Source of the DNA: Pezicula radicicola
Lineage: Eukaryota > Ascomycota > Leotiomycetes > Helotiales > Dermateaceae
DNA: 64,000 nt
NCBI GenBank assembly: GCA_003008705.1
Contig: PDUO01000021.1
Span: forward strand, 250,766-314,765
Reading direction: 5' to 3'
Below are positions 1 to 9,400 of the stretch, in pieces. A program made the position numbers and the translations under genes. The notes beneath the pieces were generated by a model that was given only the letters and a program-made list of their open reading frames with translations, made no database searches and was not told the origin of the DNA. The stretch's first letter is position 1; each line of letters begins with the position of its first letter.

Positions 1-703
1 ACATCCGTTAGTGTTCGCAAGAGTGTTGGCCTGGGCTTCGTGGCAGAAGGAAGGGTCTCTTTTCCATAGGTCTCTTTGGTGGAGGAGGGAGGAATCCGGT
101 TCGTCTCAAGTGTCATTTAATTTTGCTTACACAGGCTTTCGTTGACTATCTGTAGGGTATGCCGAGATCCAAGGTACGAAACCACAGGCTTTGGCTTATG
201 CACTCACGGACTCTCCATTGGGAATGCTGGCTTGGATCCTAGATAAGCTGCATGTGTTAATCGACGATGACTTTGAATTTGACGACGAGGAGGTTATCAC
301 TTGGACAATGGTACTTAAGCTCGCTCCTCATTTCTTTCTACCCTAGCTAATGCTCTGTGTTCAGATGTACATAATTCCTAGCCCAGCAGGATCAAGTCCT
401 ATCTACAAAGTATCCAAAGATCCCACACTACTACAAAATCTGATGCGGGACTGGGTAAACAAAATGATCCCATCAACAGTGGCTTTTGGAGCTTCAATCT
501 TCCCGAAAGATGCTCAGTATGCTCCTAGGTGGTGGGCTGATTATACTGTGGCAAGTAATATTGTATTTTGGAGGGAGCATGAGAAGGGTGGTCATTTTGC
601 AAGTATCGAGAAACCGGTTGAGTTGGTGGAGGATGTTAGGGAGTTTACGGGGCTGATTAGTAAGGGTAGTTTGGCGAAATTGAGGAAGAGTAGGAAAGAC
701 TAA
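1..703 (+). CDS. Epoxide hydrolase, alpha/beta-hydrolase fold (3' part only)
   Basis: This is the last 196 residues of a gene that starts left of the window. Exons read as <1-98, 156-310 and 365-703. Introns 99-155 and 311-364 keep the frame, and the first whole codon begins at base 2. The family opens epoxides to diols in detoxification or secondary metabolism. The C-terminal hallmarks are visible: a GYAEIQGTKPQ segment leading to ALTDSPLG in the cap region, the GASIFPKD strand, WREHEKGGHFAS with the catalytic-triad histidine, and KPVELVEDVREF at the end. The nucleophile Asp and the oxyanion motif would lie in the missing 5' part. There is no frameshift or internal stop in what is present. 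The family call is firm; the substrate cannot be told. Confidence 0.88.
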
Positions 704-1154
704 ATGAATTAGAAATGGATAGTCTAAGTAGAGAGGGGCTAAGGGATGAGAAGATGGGAGATGAGTTCATCGTGCTTTTCTGTTTGTATCTTGAGTATCT
801 ATGTTATTGATTGAAAATAACATTCACGTATGAGTTCTATAGGATTGAATAGGACTAAATTGTGAGAAGTTCTCTACTACTTTCGTAATGCAAAGAAGTT
901 CAAACGAATGTAATTTGATTAATATATCGCCTTGAAACGAACGGCCTTCTTTTTCACCACTACACTAAAAATACCAAGAATGCGCATATATTTCAAATCC
1001 CATAATATAACAACCTTGCGTGTCAAATTCCTGCCTCACCCCCACCTAAGCAATATCCAACGACAAGTCTCTTCCCATCAGAATACCTCGAATGCTAACG
1101 AAGAAAGATGATCAACATGAATCGATCGTCTAAAGACTTCATAATAAGCCAAAT
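704..1154. other. Intergenic, convergent 3' flanks
   Basis: This stretch lies between the convergent epoxide hydrolase and metallothionein genes. It is AT-rich and would hold both 3' UTRs. I see no ORF or RNA gene in it. Confidence 0.5.
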
Positions 1155-1320
1155 TTATTTGTGAGGGCAGCCATCGCAGGTACAACTTGGTCCACATCCG
1201 CCTATTTTACCAGTTTAATGTTAACGAATGTGTGCTATGAATGTGGAAGAGGTCAGGAGAGAGAAAATAAAGGAGGGATTTACAAGACCCGCTTGTTGCG
1301 CATCCACAGCCGCCGTTCAT
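1155..1320 (-). CDS. Copper-type metallothionein, 27 aa, one intron
   Basis: Exon 1 is 1284-1320 and exon 2 is 1155-1201. The intron 1202-1283 starts GTAAAT and ends TAG, and splits a Cys codon. Joined, the 84-nt CDS gives 27 residues with seven cysteines at 5, 7, 13, 15, 19, 21 and 24, i.e. CxC-x5-CxC-x3-CxC-x2-C, ending CPHK. This spacing matches, from memory, the Neurospora crassa copper metallothionein family, which binds Cu(I) in a cysteine-thiolate cluster in the cytosol and buffers copper. There are no aromatic residues and many Gly/Ser, as expected. A TATA-like TATAAA lies about 85 nt upstream of the ATG. Expression is probably copper-inducible, as in the family; no metal-response element was identified. 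The gene is far below usual ORF length cut-offs and easily missed. Confidence 0.9.
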
Positions 1321-1404
1321 GATGATAATATTTAGTTGTCTTGCTTGGTGTGATAGGTTTTGTAGGTCTAGATTGAGAGGGAGATAGATAGATAATAGTT
1401 TGAG

Positions 1405-1410
1405 TTTATA
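1405..1410 (-). promoter_or_regulatory. TATA-like element of the metallothionein gene
   Basis: TATAAA on the minus strand about 85 nt before the metallothionein ATG, followed by a short tract of TATC repeats and a CA/CT-rich leader. The position fits a TATA box with a leader of some 50 nt. This is inferred from position only. Confidence 0.4.
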
Positions 1411-1743
1411 AGAGTAGGGTATAAGGAAGAGTGGTCGAGAGATATTCCACCCTTTAAATACTAGTTTCTTCCCTACTATAGATCACTTGACTCTCTCGGT
1501 AGTCAACTTTCTGCTGAATCCGGACATTCATCATAGACATGTGCTTGAATTATCTTCTACAGATATTGCCTACAGGCGTCGCTTACAGGCGTTGCTTACT
1601 ATAAAAGGTTCTTATATCTGAAAACGGTGTCCTTGCTGAATGCAAACTACCCTAATCTTATGATTCCTGATACGTGTACAATGCTGAAATTGATATTTGA
1701 CACATGTTGTAGCGCTTTGGGTTCACCGCCCTGTTACGTATCT

Positions 1744-1851
1744 AAATCAAGTCAGTTACCTAAAGCAAGTGAGTTACCTAGACCAAGTGAGTTACCTAGA
1801 CCAAGTGAGTTGCCTAAGTCAAGTAAGTTGCCTAAGTCAAGCGAGTCTCCA
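1744..1851 (+). repeat. 18-bp minisatellite, about six units
   Basis: Six consecutive 18-bp units of the form (a/g)(a/g)nncaagtgagttacct, drifting by single bases from unit to unit. The + frame is open through the array and would encode a hexapeptide repeat of the type (K/R)-x-S-x-L-P. There is no good gene context, so I treat it as a minisatellite. Just upstream, at 1571-1599, is a second short array with a 13-bp period (tacaggcgtygct, two copies). Variants of the same 18-mer core recur elsewhere in the window. Confidence 0.8.
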
Positions 1852-2342
1852 GAGATGTAGAAACTATTGTTACATCTTTTTATTACTATGCTAGTTTATC
1901 AGAACACTAGCAGACCGTATATTCTATTGTTCAATTATCAATTTTGGTATGATAAACGTACTAGAATCCCAATCTTATAAGCATCACAGTCCTCAAGTTT
2001 CAATAGTAATTAGACAAGAGTAGAAATAAAAGTAGCAGATTTTTAATAACCTTATTTCTCCGTTTGAGAGATAATGCTTATTTAATTCTATGTATCGCAA
2101 GCATCCTTTTACTTAAAAACGCCTGATACTTTTGTCCTGTGATTCATCCTCGAAAGCGGAGATAAGTTAATTACCTAACTTACTCAATACACCAACCACT
2201 AAGCATGCGTTCAAGTTGACTGGTTACTACCATTAGACCTATGAACATAGTCTAACCACAGCTTAAAAAGAAAGAAAGTCTAGTCTCGAAATCAAAGTAA
2301 CTACCGAATCCTCTATACTTCTATACTTCAATAATTTCTTAC
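1852..2342. other. Intergenic, AT-rich
   Basis: There is no supportable gene here. It holds the 3' flank of the APA2-type gene. Confidence 0.4.
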
Positions 2343-3592
2343 CTACTTTTCCATACCAACAGGAATACCCAACCTGGTTAAATGGTCCAACATCCCCAAT
2401 CTACTCCATCCCTCCCTCTCTTCCCCATCACAAACCCAAACCATACCCACCATACCAGCACTATTCGCCCCAATCCCATCCAAACTCTTAAACCTCCTCG
2501 GGATAAGAACAATCCAATCCCTCACCATAACAAGACCATAAGCAGGACAAGTCCCCGCTTCTTTCTGACTCTGTCTCGTTTCCTCAAGTGCTTTTTTATA
2601 TCTTTGATAGATATCATGAGGTGTTGCATTTGTTGGGATTTTGATTACCCAATTTATGAAGGGGATACTAGATATATATATCGGTTCATCTATTTCGTTC
2701 TAGTTAATTCTTGATTGATAATACGATAAAGGTGTTCAGGTTTTTGGATTGAAACTTACCAGAAGATAATTCGACTTTATCGGGAAATAATTCAAAGCCT
2801 TTGGATCGAGGCATGAGTTGCAAGTGTTTATGACCCTGACTACTCCCAGACTCAACCCCACAATTATATATAATCATCCACTCTTCTTCACCTCTCTCTC
2901 CCTCCTCCTCTAACCTCCGCAAAATTCCCCAGGCACCCTCCAGATCCATCATATCAAGATCTTCAATCTGTTCCTTAAACTCCTTCGGATGTAAAATCAA
3001 AGAAGGTCGTTGCATACAATATTTATTAAGTTGTAACAGATATGAAGTTCCTACGGAACAGATTATGAAATCTGGGTCTGGGTTAGCGAAGGGATTGTTG
3101 TTTGCGTTTTTTCGACCTGGATCGTTGGGTGCGAGGATGGGTTTCTTCTGGAGGATTGGAGAGAGCCGGAATTCGAACTAATGAATGCTGGTTAGTTGGG
3201 TTTGTTGGCTTGTTTGTGTTTTTGAACTTGGTGTAGAGTATGAATTACTTTGGGAGAGAGTATTTAGGTTATGGGTTTTTGATATAGATTACTTGAATTA
3301 AATGGGCTACCCAAGTCAAGTAAGTTACTCAAGTCAAGTGAGTTACCTACTCAACAGAGATTCCTTACTCAAAGCCAACCCAACATCTCAATAGGTCTCT
3401 CTCTCTCTCTTCAAAAATAAATTTCCTCACGAATCAAAAACAAACAAAAACGTAGGTACAGACCTTAAATCCCCTATCCTCAACATACTCAGGCAATGAT
3501 TCCTGATAAAAAAGCTCGCCACGTGATCGTAGGTCATCGAATCTCTCTAAAGAGATCTTACTAAGATTGGCAGGGAGGTTGATAGTAGCCAT
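2343..3592 (-). CDS. APA2: ATP adenylyltransferase / Ap4A phosphorylase
   Basis: Exons are 3464-3592, 2760-3177 and 2343-2689, with introns 3178-3463 and 2690-2759, giving 297 aa. The enzyme splits diadenosine tetraphosphate with phosphate into ATP and ADP and acts in nucleotide homeostasis. Key features are FEFRLSP (about residue 44), a NPF segment (about 71), then YNCGVESGSSQGHKHLQ with the HIT-like HxHxQ motif at 159-163. The C-terminal domain has Y-G-L-V-M near a W-IVLIPRR strand and NSAGMVGM. Each splice junction keeps the frame; the GAT codon across intron 2 restores the expected DEPIYISSIPF strand. The first intron is unusually long for this genome (286 nt) and carries copies of the 18-bp repeat. 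Length is slightly below the roughly 320 aa of yeast Apa1/Apa2. The family is certain; the exact start is the only ATG before the conserved region. Confidence 0.92.
3306..3350. repeat. Copies of the 18-bp CAAGTGAGTTACC repeat inside an intron
   Basis: At least two to three tandem, imperfect copies of the unit seen at 1744-1851 lie inside intron 1 of the APA2-type gene. They probably account for part of its unusual length. Confidence 0.6.
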
Positions 3593-4032
3593 TGTTTAGT
3601 TCTCTGAAGGTTGAGTTAGTGAGTGAGTGGTTGATAACGCATAGGAATACTTGGAGAGTTCGTTCACTTACCCGTATAAGATAAAAATGAATCACCAATC
3701 AGGAATTCTCGAATCTGCATAAAAGAGAAAGTACTGCAATACAATTCTATAGCCGTACAATCCATAAAAATAAAACACATCTAATCCTAATAACCATAAA
3801 AGAATTCTAGAAGCAACAGAACGGAACAGAAAACCCAAGGAAGTCACTCACGTCACTCTCGGTTAAGAAGAAAAGAAAAAAAAGGGGGGCCGGAGCTATC
3901 CGCGGCCGGTCCGGTCACACCGCTCTTAACCGAAAAATGCCCCACCACTAGCGTACAGTACTCCACAAACCCTTCCGTCACTCATTAATATGATAAGATA
4001 AACAAAACTCCATCAACAAAACCGACGAATGA
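3593..4032. other. Intergenic between APA2-type gene and tRNA-Ser
   Basis: Promoter region of the APA2-type gene and 5' flank of the tRNA. It contains a purine tract followed by a GC-rich ggggggccgg...gcggccggtccggtc block at about 3880-3920. There is no ORF. Confidence 0.4.
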
Positions 4033-4123
4033 GGCACTTTGGCGGAGTGGTTAACGCGACGCCCTGCTATTACTAGTTTAGGCGTTTCCTTAGGGAGCAT
4101 GAGTTCGAATCTCATAGGTGTCG
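4033..4123 (+). tRNA. tRNA-Ser(GCU) with a ~10-nt intron
   Basis: A class II tRNA fold can be drawn. The acceptor GGCACTT pairs with AGGTGTC, with G as discriminator. The D arm is GCG/CGC around GAGTGGTTAA. The anticodon stem ACGCC/GGCGT is perfect, and the long variable arm is TTCCTTAGGGAGC. The T arm is ATGAG-TTCGAAT-CTCAT with a good B box. The anticodon region CTGCTA plus about ten extra bases (ttactagttt) plus A gives anticodon GCT with an intron one base 3' of the anticodon, the canonical nuclear tRNA intron site. It decodes AGC/AGU serine codons. Confidence 0.93.
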
Positions 4124-4127
4124 AATC

Positions 4128-4131
4128 TTTT
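4128..4131 (+). terminator. RNA polymerase III terminator of tRNA-Ser
   Basis: TTTT starts five bases after the discriminator base. A longer T run follows at about 4139-4146 as a backup. Confidence 0.75.
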
Positions 4132-5255
4132 AATCTCTTCTTTTTTGCTTCTTTTTTTTGCTTCTTTTCATCCCTCCCTTTCCATGTGGTGAGATTCAAT
4201 TTCCATCAAGTGCCTCCTTCCTCCACCGCTCTTTCCTTTTTGGACCCCTTTTTTTGCCCCATGTTGTTGTGTAAGCGAGAGAGTGGAGTCCCCCCTTTTT
4301 AAGTTTGGGGTTCTAGATTTTGGATTTTGGATTTTGGATTTGGATTTTAGTACCTGAGACGACTAAGAGGAGAGTTTATTTGGTCTAGACCTTGGAAGTT
4401 TGTTAAGCCCGGTGCTTGGGATGAGAAGAATTAGAAGATTGTTGGGAGACTGCCGAGTCGAAGTACCAACTTAGTCACTGCATAGCAAGCAGAAGAACAG
4501 ATCTAAACACAAAGTCACACAAGTCACACGAATCCAAGAGCAAACACATATGTGTTGTAGATTTTGTATTGTGCTACCTGTTCCTAGCCAGCCAATGCAA
4601 AGCAAACATCCCAGAAGAGGATGCGAGCCACATGATATGTAGATAAGTACCCTGAAAAGAACCTCTGCTCCTCTATACTCAGATAGAGAACGAGCTCAAT
4701 CCAAAGTCCAGTCCGGCGGTATAAACTGCATCTAATAATGCTCGCCGCCCCACACATCAATACCACACATAGAATTTTTTCCTCCTGGTTGCATCTGAAA
4801 AAGCTAACCCGTCCATCAAACCATCCAAATCGTAGCAGAGAGGAAAGAAAAGATCCCACCCTTCAATTCATTCAAGAATTTCGTGCTGCAAGAAAGGGAA
4901 AACGTATGCATGTATTCCCGTGTAAAAACCGACCCCCATGCCATTCATAAAAGCAGAAGAACCTAACCCGTAATCAAGGGATGTGTATGTACTCCTGAGG
5001 GGGAAAAACCGAAACGCCAACGCTGAAATCCCATGTAAAACGTGTGTGCTGTTGTGATCCAAATATGCAGAAGGATGATCGCGTGGAATCGCTCGCTGGG
5101 TGTGATGTGCGGAATATGAGAAATGGAAAAATGCGAGGGGGGTCGTTCCGAACGCCTTAACAGAAAGAAAATCATATTCATCTCTCTGATATCGTATCGT
5201 TATGCCCCATGCTGTGGGGCAGACTTATCGTGTCGCAGAGTCAAAGGTATGATGT
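4132..5255. other. Intergenic
   Basis: It carries a short ggattttggatttt repeat at about 4310-4350. The short ORFs on both strands have no recognisable content. It includes the 3' flank of the following minus-strand gene. Confidence 0.4.
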
Positions 5256-6401
5256 TCAATGGCCCTTCATCCGCAAAAATCTCGTGCGTAACCACATCAT
5301 AAACGTGGTCCATGCCCCATGACTCTTCTTCTTCGTAGCATGCACTGCTGTGTTTTTCTTCCTTGGTGAAGAAGGCATTCCCTCCTCGTTCAGCCAAGGC
5401 GCAGCCCGTATAGGTGCACTATTGTAATCTCTCGCCATAAACCCCTCATTTTCCTTCTCAGCAACCGGAATTGTCAAGTCAGACTTGCTACGCTTTGATC
5501 GTGCCTGTGGACGTTCACTAGCTGAGGATCTGCGATGGCCGCGCTCGATCTGCCGAGCTTCTTTCTGGTCTGCCTTTTCTCTCTTGCGGATCTCTTCTCG
5601 TGCTGCTCGCTCTTCCTTGATTCGCTCCTTCTCTTCGAATTTCCGCCGCGCTTCTTGGATTGAATCGGTGCGGGACTCGTCGGAACGGGTGCGTATGCGG
5701 AAACTTTTGTCCATTGACGTACGCACCGCTGAGATGGGTGACATGTTTTCTGTAGAAAAGGTAGGAGAGACGAGGTCGTTCGAATGCAACGAGGAGGATA
5801 GGTTTGTGTGCGACGTGGAATTGCCCAGTCTAGACCCAATGGAAGGCTTGGTCTGGATGCGGAGGGTTTGTTGGATGGGGTTTGAAGTGGTTGGAGAGTT
5901 CAGCGACGGCGGAGGTGACCGCGCTGACAAGTTCGAGGTGCTACGAAAAGTTTGTCGTAGTTGATCTTGACTTTCCAGTTCATCTTCGGTCAGGGCGGGG
6001 CTGTCCAGCTGTCTCGAGTATTCACTATCGCGCAATGAGCCCTGATAAGATGTCCCCAAGGGCGGTGTATATGGACGAGGAGTTTGCTGAAATGGATGGA
6101 CAAAAGATCCAGCGCGGTGGCTTCCTGTCGTAGCTGTTGAGAACTGCGAGGTGCCGCTTGTGCTGCGGTTGTGGTATCCGCGCCTCCCAGAATGATCAAA
6201 AGAAACATCGCGAGCAGACCGAGATCCAGTCCCGTAATCAGCGTTATAGTTATATATTCCCAATGCATCCTGTTCCGCCGCTGGCCGGTCCAGATCAATT
6301 GAGTTCTTCTCACTCTGCGTGAACTTGCGCAGAATTGGCTTTACTACCTTCTTCGTATTCCTCGATTTGTTCGCTGTTGAGCCATTGTGATAGCTCGACA
6401 T
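5256..6401 (-). CDS. Conserved-looking fungal protein of unknown function, 381 aa
   Basis: One uninterrupted ORF from ATG. I do not recognise a named family. The protein is mostly low-complexity and hydrophilic: a basic N-terminus (KKVVKPILRKF, about 17-27), a long Ser/Thr/Pro/Gln-rich middle, and then a strongly charged helix of about 50 residues near 250-300 (ARRKFEEKERIKEERAAREE). That helix looks like a coiled coil. It is followed by a basic Ser/Lys stretch with a possible nuclear signal (ARSKRSKSD). It ends with a compact aromatic tail, WTTFMMWLRTRFLRMKGH, possibly an amphipathic membrane-contacting segment. Composition and codon use are gene-like and the opposite frames are shadows. Function is unknown; a scaffold or morphogenesis role is only a guess. 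Confidence 0.75.
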   Translation of the reverse strand: MSSYHNGSTANKSRNTKKVVKPILRKFTQSEKNSIDLDRPAAEQDALGIYNYNADYGTGSRSARDVSFDHSGRRGYHNRSTSGTSQFSTATTGSHRAGSFVHPFQQTPRPYTPPLGTSYQGSLRDSEYSRQLDSPALTEDELESQDQLRQTFRSTSNLSARSPPPSLNSPTTSNPIQQTLRIQTKPSIGSRLGNSTSHTNLSSSLHSNDLVSPTFSTENMSPISAVRTSMDKSFRIRTRSDESRTDSIQEARRKFEEKERIKEERAAREEIRKREKADQKEARQIERGHRRSSASERPQARSKRSKSDLTIPVAEKENEGFMARDYNSAPIRAAPWLNEEGMPSSPRKKNTAVHATKKKSHGAWTTFMMWLRTRFLRMKGH

Positions 6402-9400
6402 GGTGAGTCGTGCGTCGTTCCAAGGTTTATTTCAGGGAAAGAAAGAGCAGCGTCCGACCGTCGCCCCCTATTCAGGCTTCACCCTCTCTCATCAACTGCT
6501 TCGCATTGCGGCACCACAGGCCTTTCGCAGGAGAATTTGATACGGTACGGGATAATCACGATGCAAAAAGACCTGTCACGGTAATGATGGACGAGAGCGC
6601 ACGACAACCGTGTCGTGATGGATTGTTGACGTGTTGATGTTTCGAATTCTTTCGTCGTCACAGATAGAAGGACAACCGGTGGGCTCAGCAACGCAGTAGG
6701 CATTCCTCGGATTTCGCGCACAGAAAAGCATCAGCCTCCCTCCAACATTTGCCTGGGGCGCGGAGTCGTCTGTTTGCAGTGAGATGACTGGCTGGAGCAC
6801 ACCGCCGAGACGCCCGGCGACCCCTCATGAGTGATATTCCACCGGGAAGGCCGGCCAGCTCTGCGATCATCATCGTGGTGTAATAATTGCATCTTCGTTC
6901 TTCTTCGCAGAAAAAGAAGAAGATGAGAAGAAATACTTGTCCAAGAGACAGAGGTGCACGCAGGTTGGCAGTTGAAGGAAATGACTTATCCCGTGGAAGT
7001 TTAGATCTTCGGCGAGGGGCTCAAATGGAAAAGTCTGATGGGCTTGTATTGGCTCTAAATTCTGTCATTGGTTGTCTACAGAGTCACGATTGGTGTGGAT
7101 GGGGGCACGATCAGCGAGGGCGAGGGGCGGAGGCCTAGGCCCGAGCATCTTGGCAGAGGAGGGCATTGATCAATTATTGATGGGGGTTGTGATATTAGAG
7201 CCTTGAATTGAGGCTGAAGGGGAAGAGATAGGGTTGAAACCTACGTAATAAAATATGTATTATGCTAGGTAAGTATGTCGGTACGTACAGAGTACGGAGG
7301 TATATTCCTATACCGTAGTACGGACGTATGTGCAAAGTATCTTCTAAGCAACAGCTTGCTTTCTTCCATGTCTGCCAATGGGGACAGTTCCTAATGAATA
7401 TACGAATTATGGAGTACTAATAAGTGCTCATCGGACTTCTACCTATTTCTCAGTACAGATAGCAATTGAAATGGAAGACAGTCATTAGCCGAGCAACTGT
7501 TCTGCGGCGCTCTTCTACTCTTCTAGGACTCGAAAGCGAGGAGAGAAGTTTTCTTATGGAGTGTTCTCCGGAGAAATTGATCGGCACTTGTACGGATGTG
7601 TCAATTTGGAATGCCTCACAGCATCTTGAATACACACTTAATACTCCACAAACTCACTCACTCGCCGTTCAATCCACCTGCGCCACCAGATGTACTCATA
7701 GCCTCCTCCTTCTCTGCATGTTGGCGTTCCTTTGATCACTCCATCGAAGTTACTACCTGCTATATATAGGAATTGTTATCCACTCCTTGATGCCATCCCG
7801 TGATTTATATGGTTCAATACCCCGAAATTGTGTTGAGATTGGACGACAGTGCGAAGGACCATGGAATATTGACTTGTGCCTCGATGAAGTAGTATTGTTC
7901 TACTCCGTGCCTCCGTAAATATCGATCACTTGCATATAACCGTGCGGCCGTTCGTATTATCGAAAAGCTACCAAAGGGGCTGAATTTTTTTATATAGCAA
8001 CGGCACTAGTACAAGATGGAGGTTGTTTCTTGAGACTAGTTTACACGGGAAAAGATACGGACTCGTACGAAGTACGTACGTCCTACTTGTCAAACATTTT
8101 TCCTCTTTGCCATTCCCACTCACTCGTACATACGAAGTACCGTTTTTCGTATTATCCCGGAAAGATCCTGCAAGGGGCTGGATATCACGATAATGCAGTT
8201 CAAGATGAGTTCAGCCCACTTTCTCGCCATGGCTGAGATGGTCTAGAACTGGAGGCTTCCGTTGCGGTTTGCATTCAGCGCCGCATGTTCTGTAACTCTA
8301 CGACATGACGATGGTATTAAGATTTTCCTTGCAGGTTGCATCTGAACATGCCGATTGATACTCCATCTAGGGGAGGATGCCAGGTCTCGCCAGCATCATC
8401 GTCGTAGGGGATTCTTTTTTTCATGCTGCAGATTGCAGGAGTGGTAACTAAGTTGCGGGTGATGTACAGAGTCAGTTCCCTTCGTCGTGCGCACAGAACT
8501 TCAGAAGGAGGGGTCGCCGAGGACAAAAGAGTGGAGGGCGGTTGTTGTTGCTTGGATTTCTCTGCACACGCCACTTAGTGTCCTGCTGGCGACTCTACTC
8601 ATCTACTCATCATCCACTTTAAGCTGGGCCCCATGTTGCGAAATGTCAGTTCCACATCCACATCCACATCCTCTATCCACATCCCACATCCATCTTCGTG
8701 TGCGTCCAAGCTCCCACACTTCATCCGGTTGGAAAAAGAACAAATACTTCGTCAATGTACGATCCAACGGCCCTCTGTGCAGTTGTGCAGTCGATCCTGC
8801 TATGGGGAGGCACCTTCGTGCTTCCGAACCATGCCAAATGGCCGGTGTCAACAGGGTGTGGCAGCCACCTCGCGCGAAACAAAGATGAGATGAGACGCTT
8901 GAGGGCCTGTTGAAGATTCATCCGCAGCTGGATATCGTCAGAGTTGCATTTGCGAGGGCAGATCCCGGCTGCAATAACCGGTTGGCTCATCGAGTAATCT
9001 TCGGCCGGCATATTTCTTTGTTTGTATGTAGGTAGAGAGAGTAGCTCTAGTAAGCCAAACACACAAGCTTCAGGACATCATGTATGGAAGGAAAAGGGTA
9101 CTTCTGCAATACTTCTCCACAGTCGCCGCGCTTCGCGATAATTCTCTGAAGCCGCAGGTGACTCGGTCTGGTGTTTAGGTGAGACGTGAGCCGAAGGCGC
9201 TGAACGGATGTCCGGTACGAGTACCAGCACACACGACTTCTACTATTGAGTCAGATGGCAATGTGGTTCAGTTGGTTGAGAACTGGCGAACTGGACCTTG
9301 TGGACTCGCGAACCACTTCAGCCGTTATCAAGTCACTACTTCCTACACTAGCTAATTGCACCATTTCTTTACAATGACACCATTTTACACTATTATTCTC

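Noticed and set aside
1627..1860. ORF encoding a hexapeptide repeat over the minisatellite
   Set aside because: The frame is open only because the 18-bp unit is a multiple of three; there is no start context, homologue or companion exon, and it stops right after the array.
9250..9330. tRNA-like stretch with an A-box resemblance
   Set aside because: No T arm or B box follows and no acceptor stem pairs.
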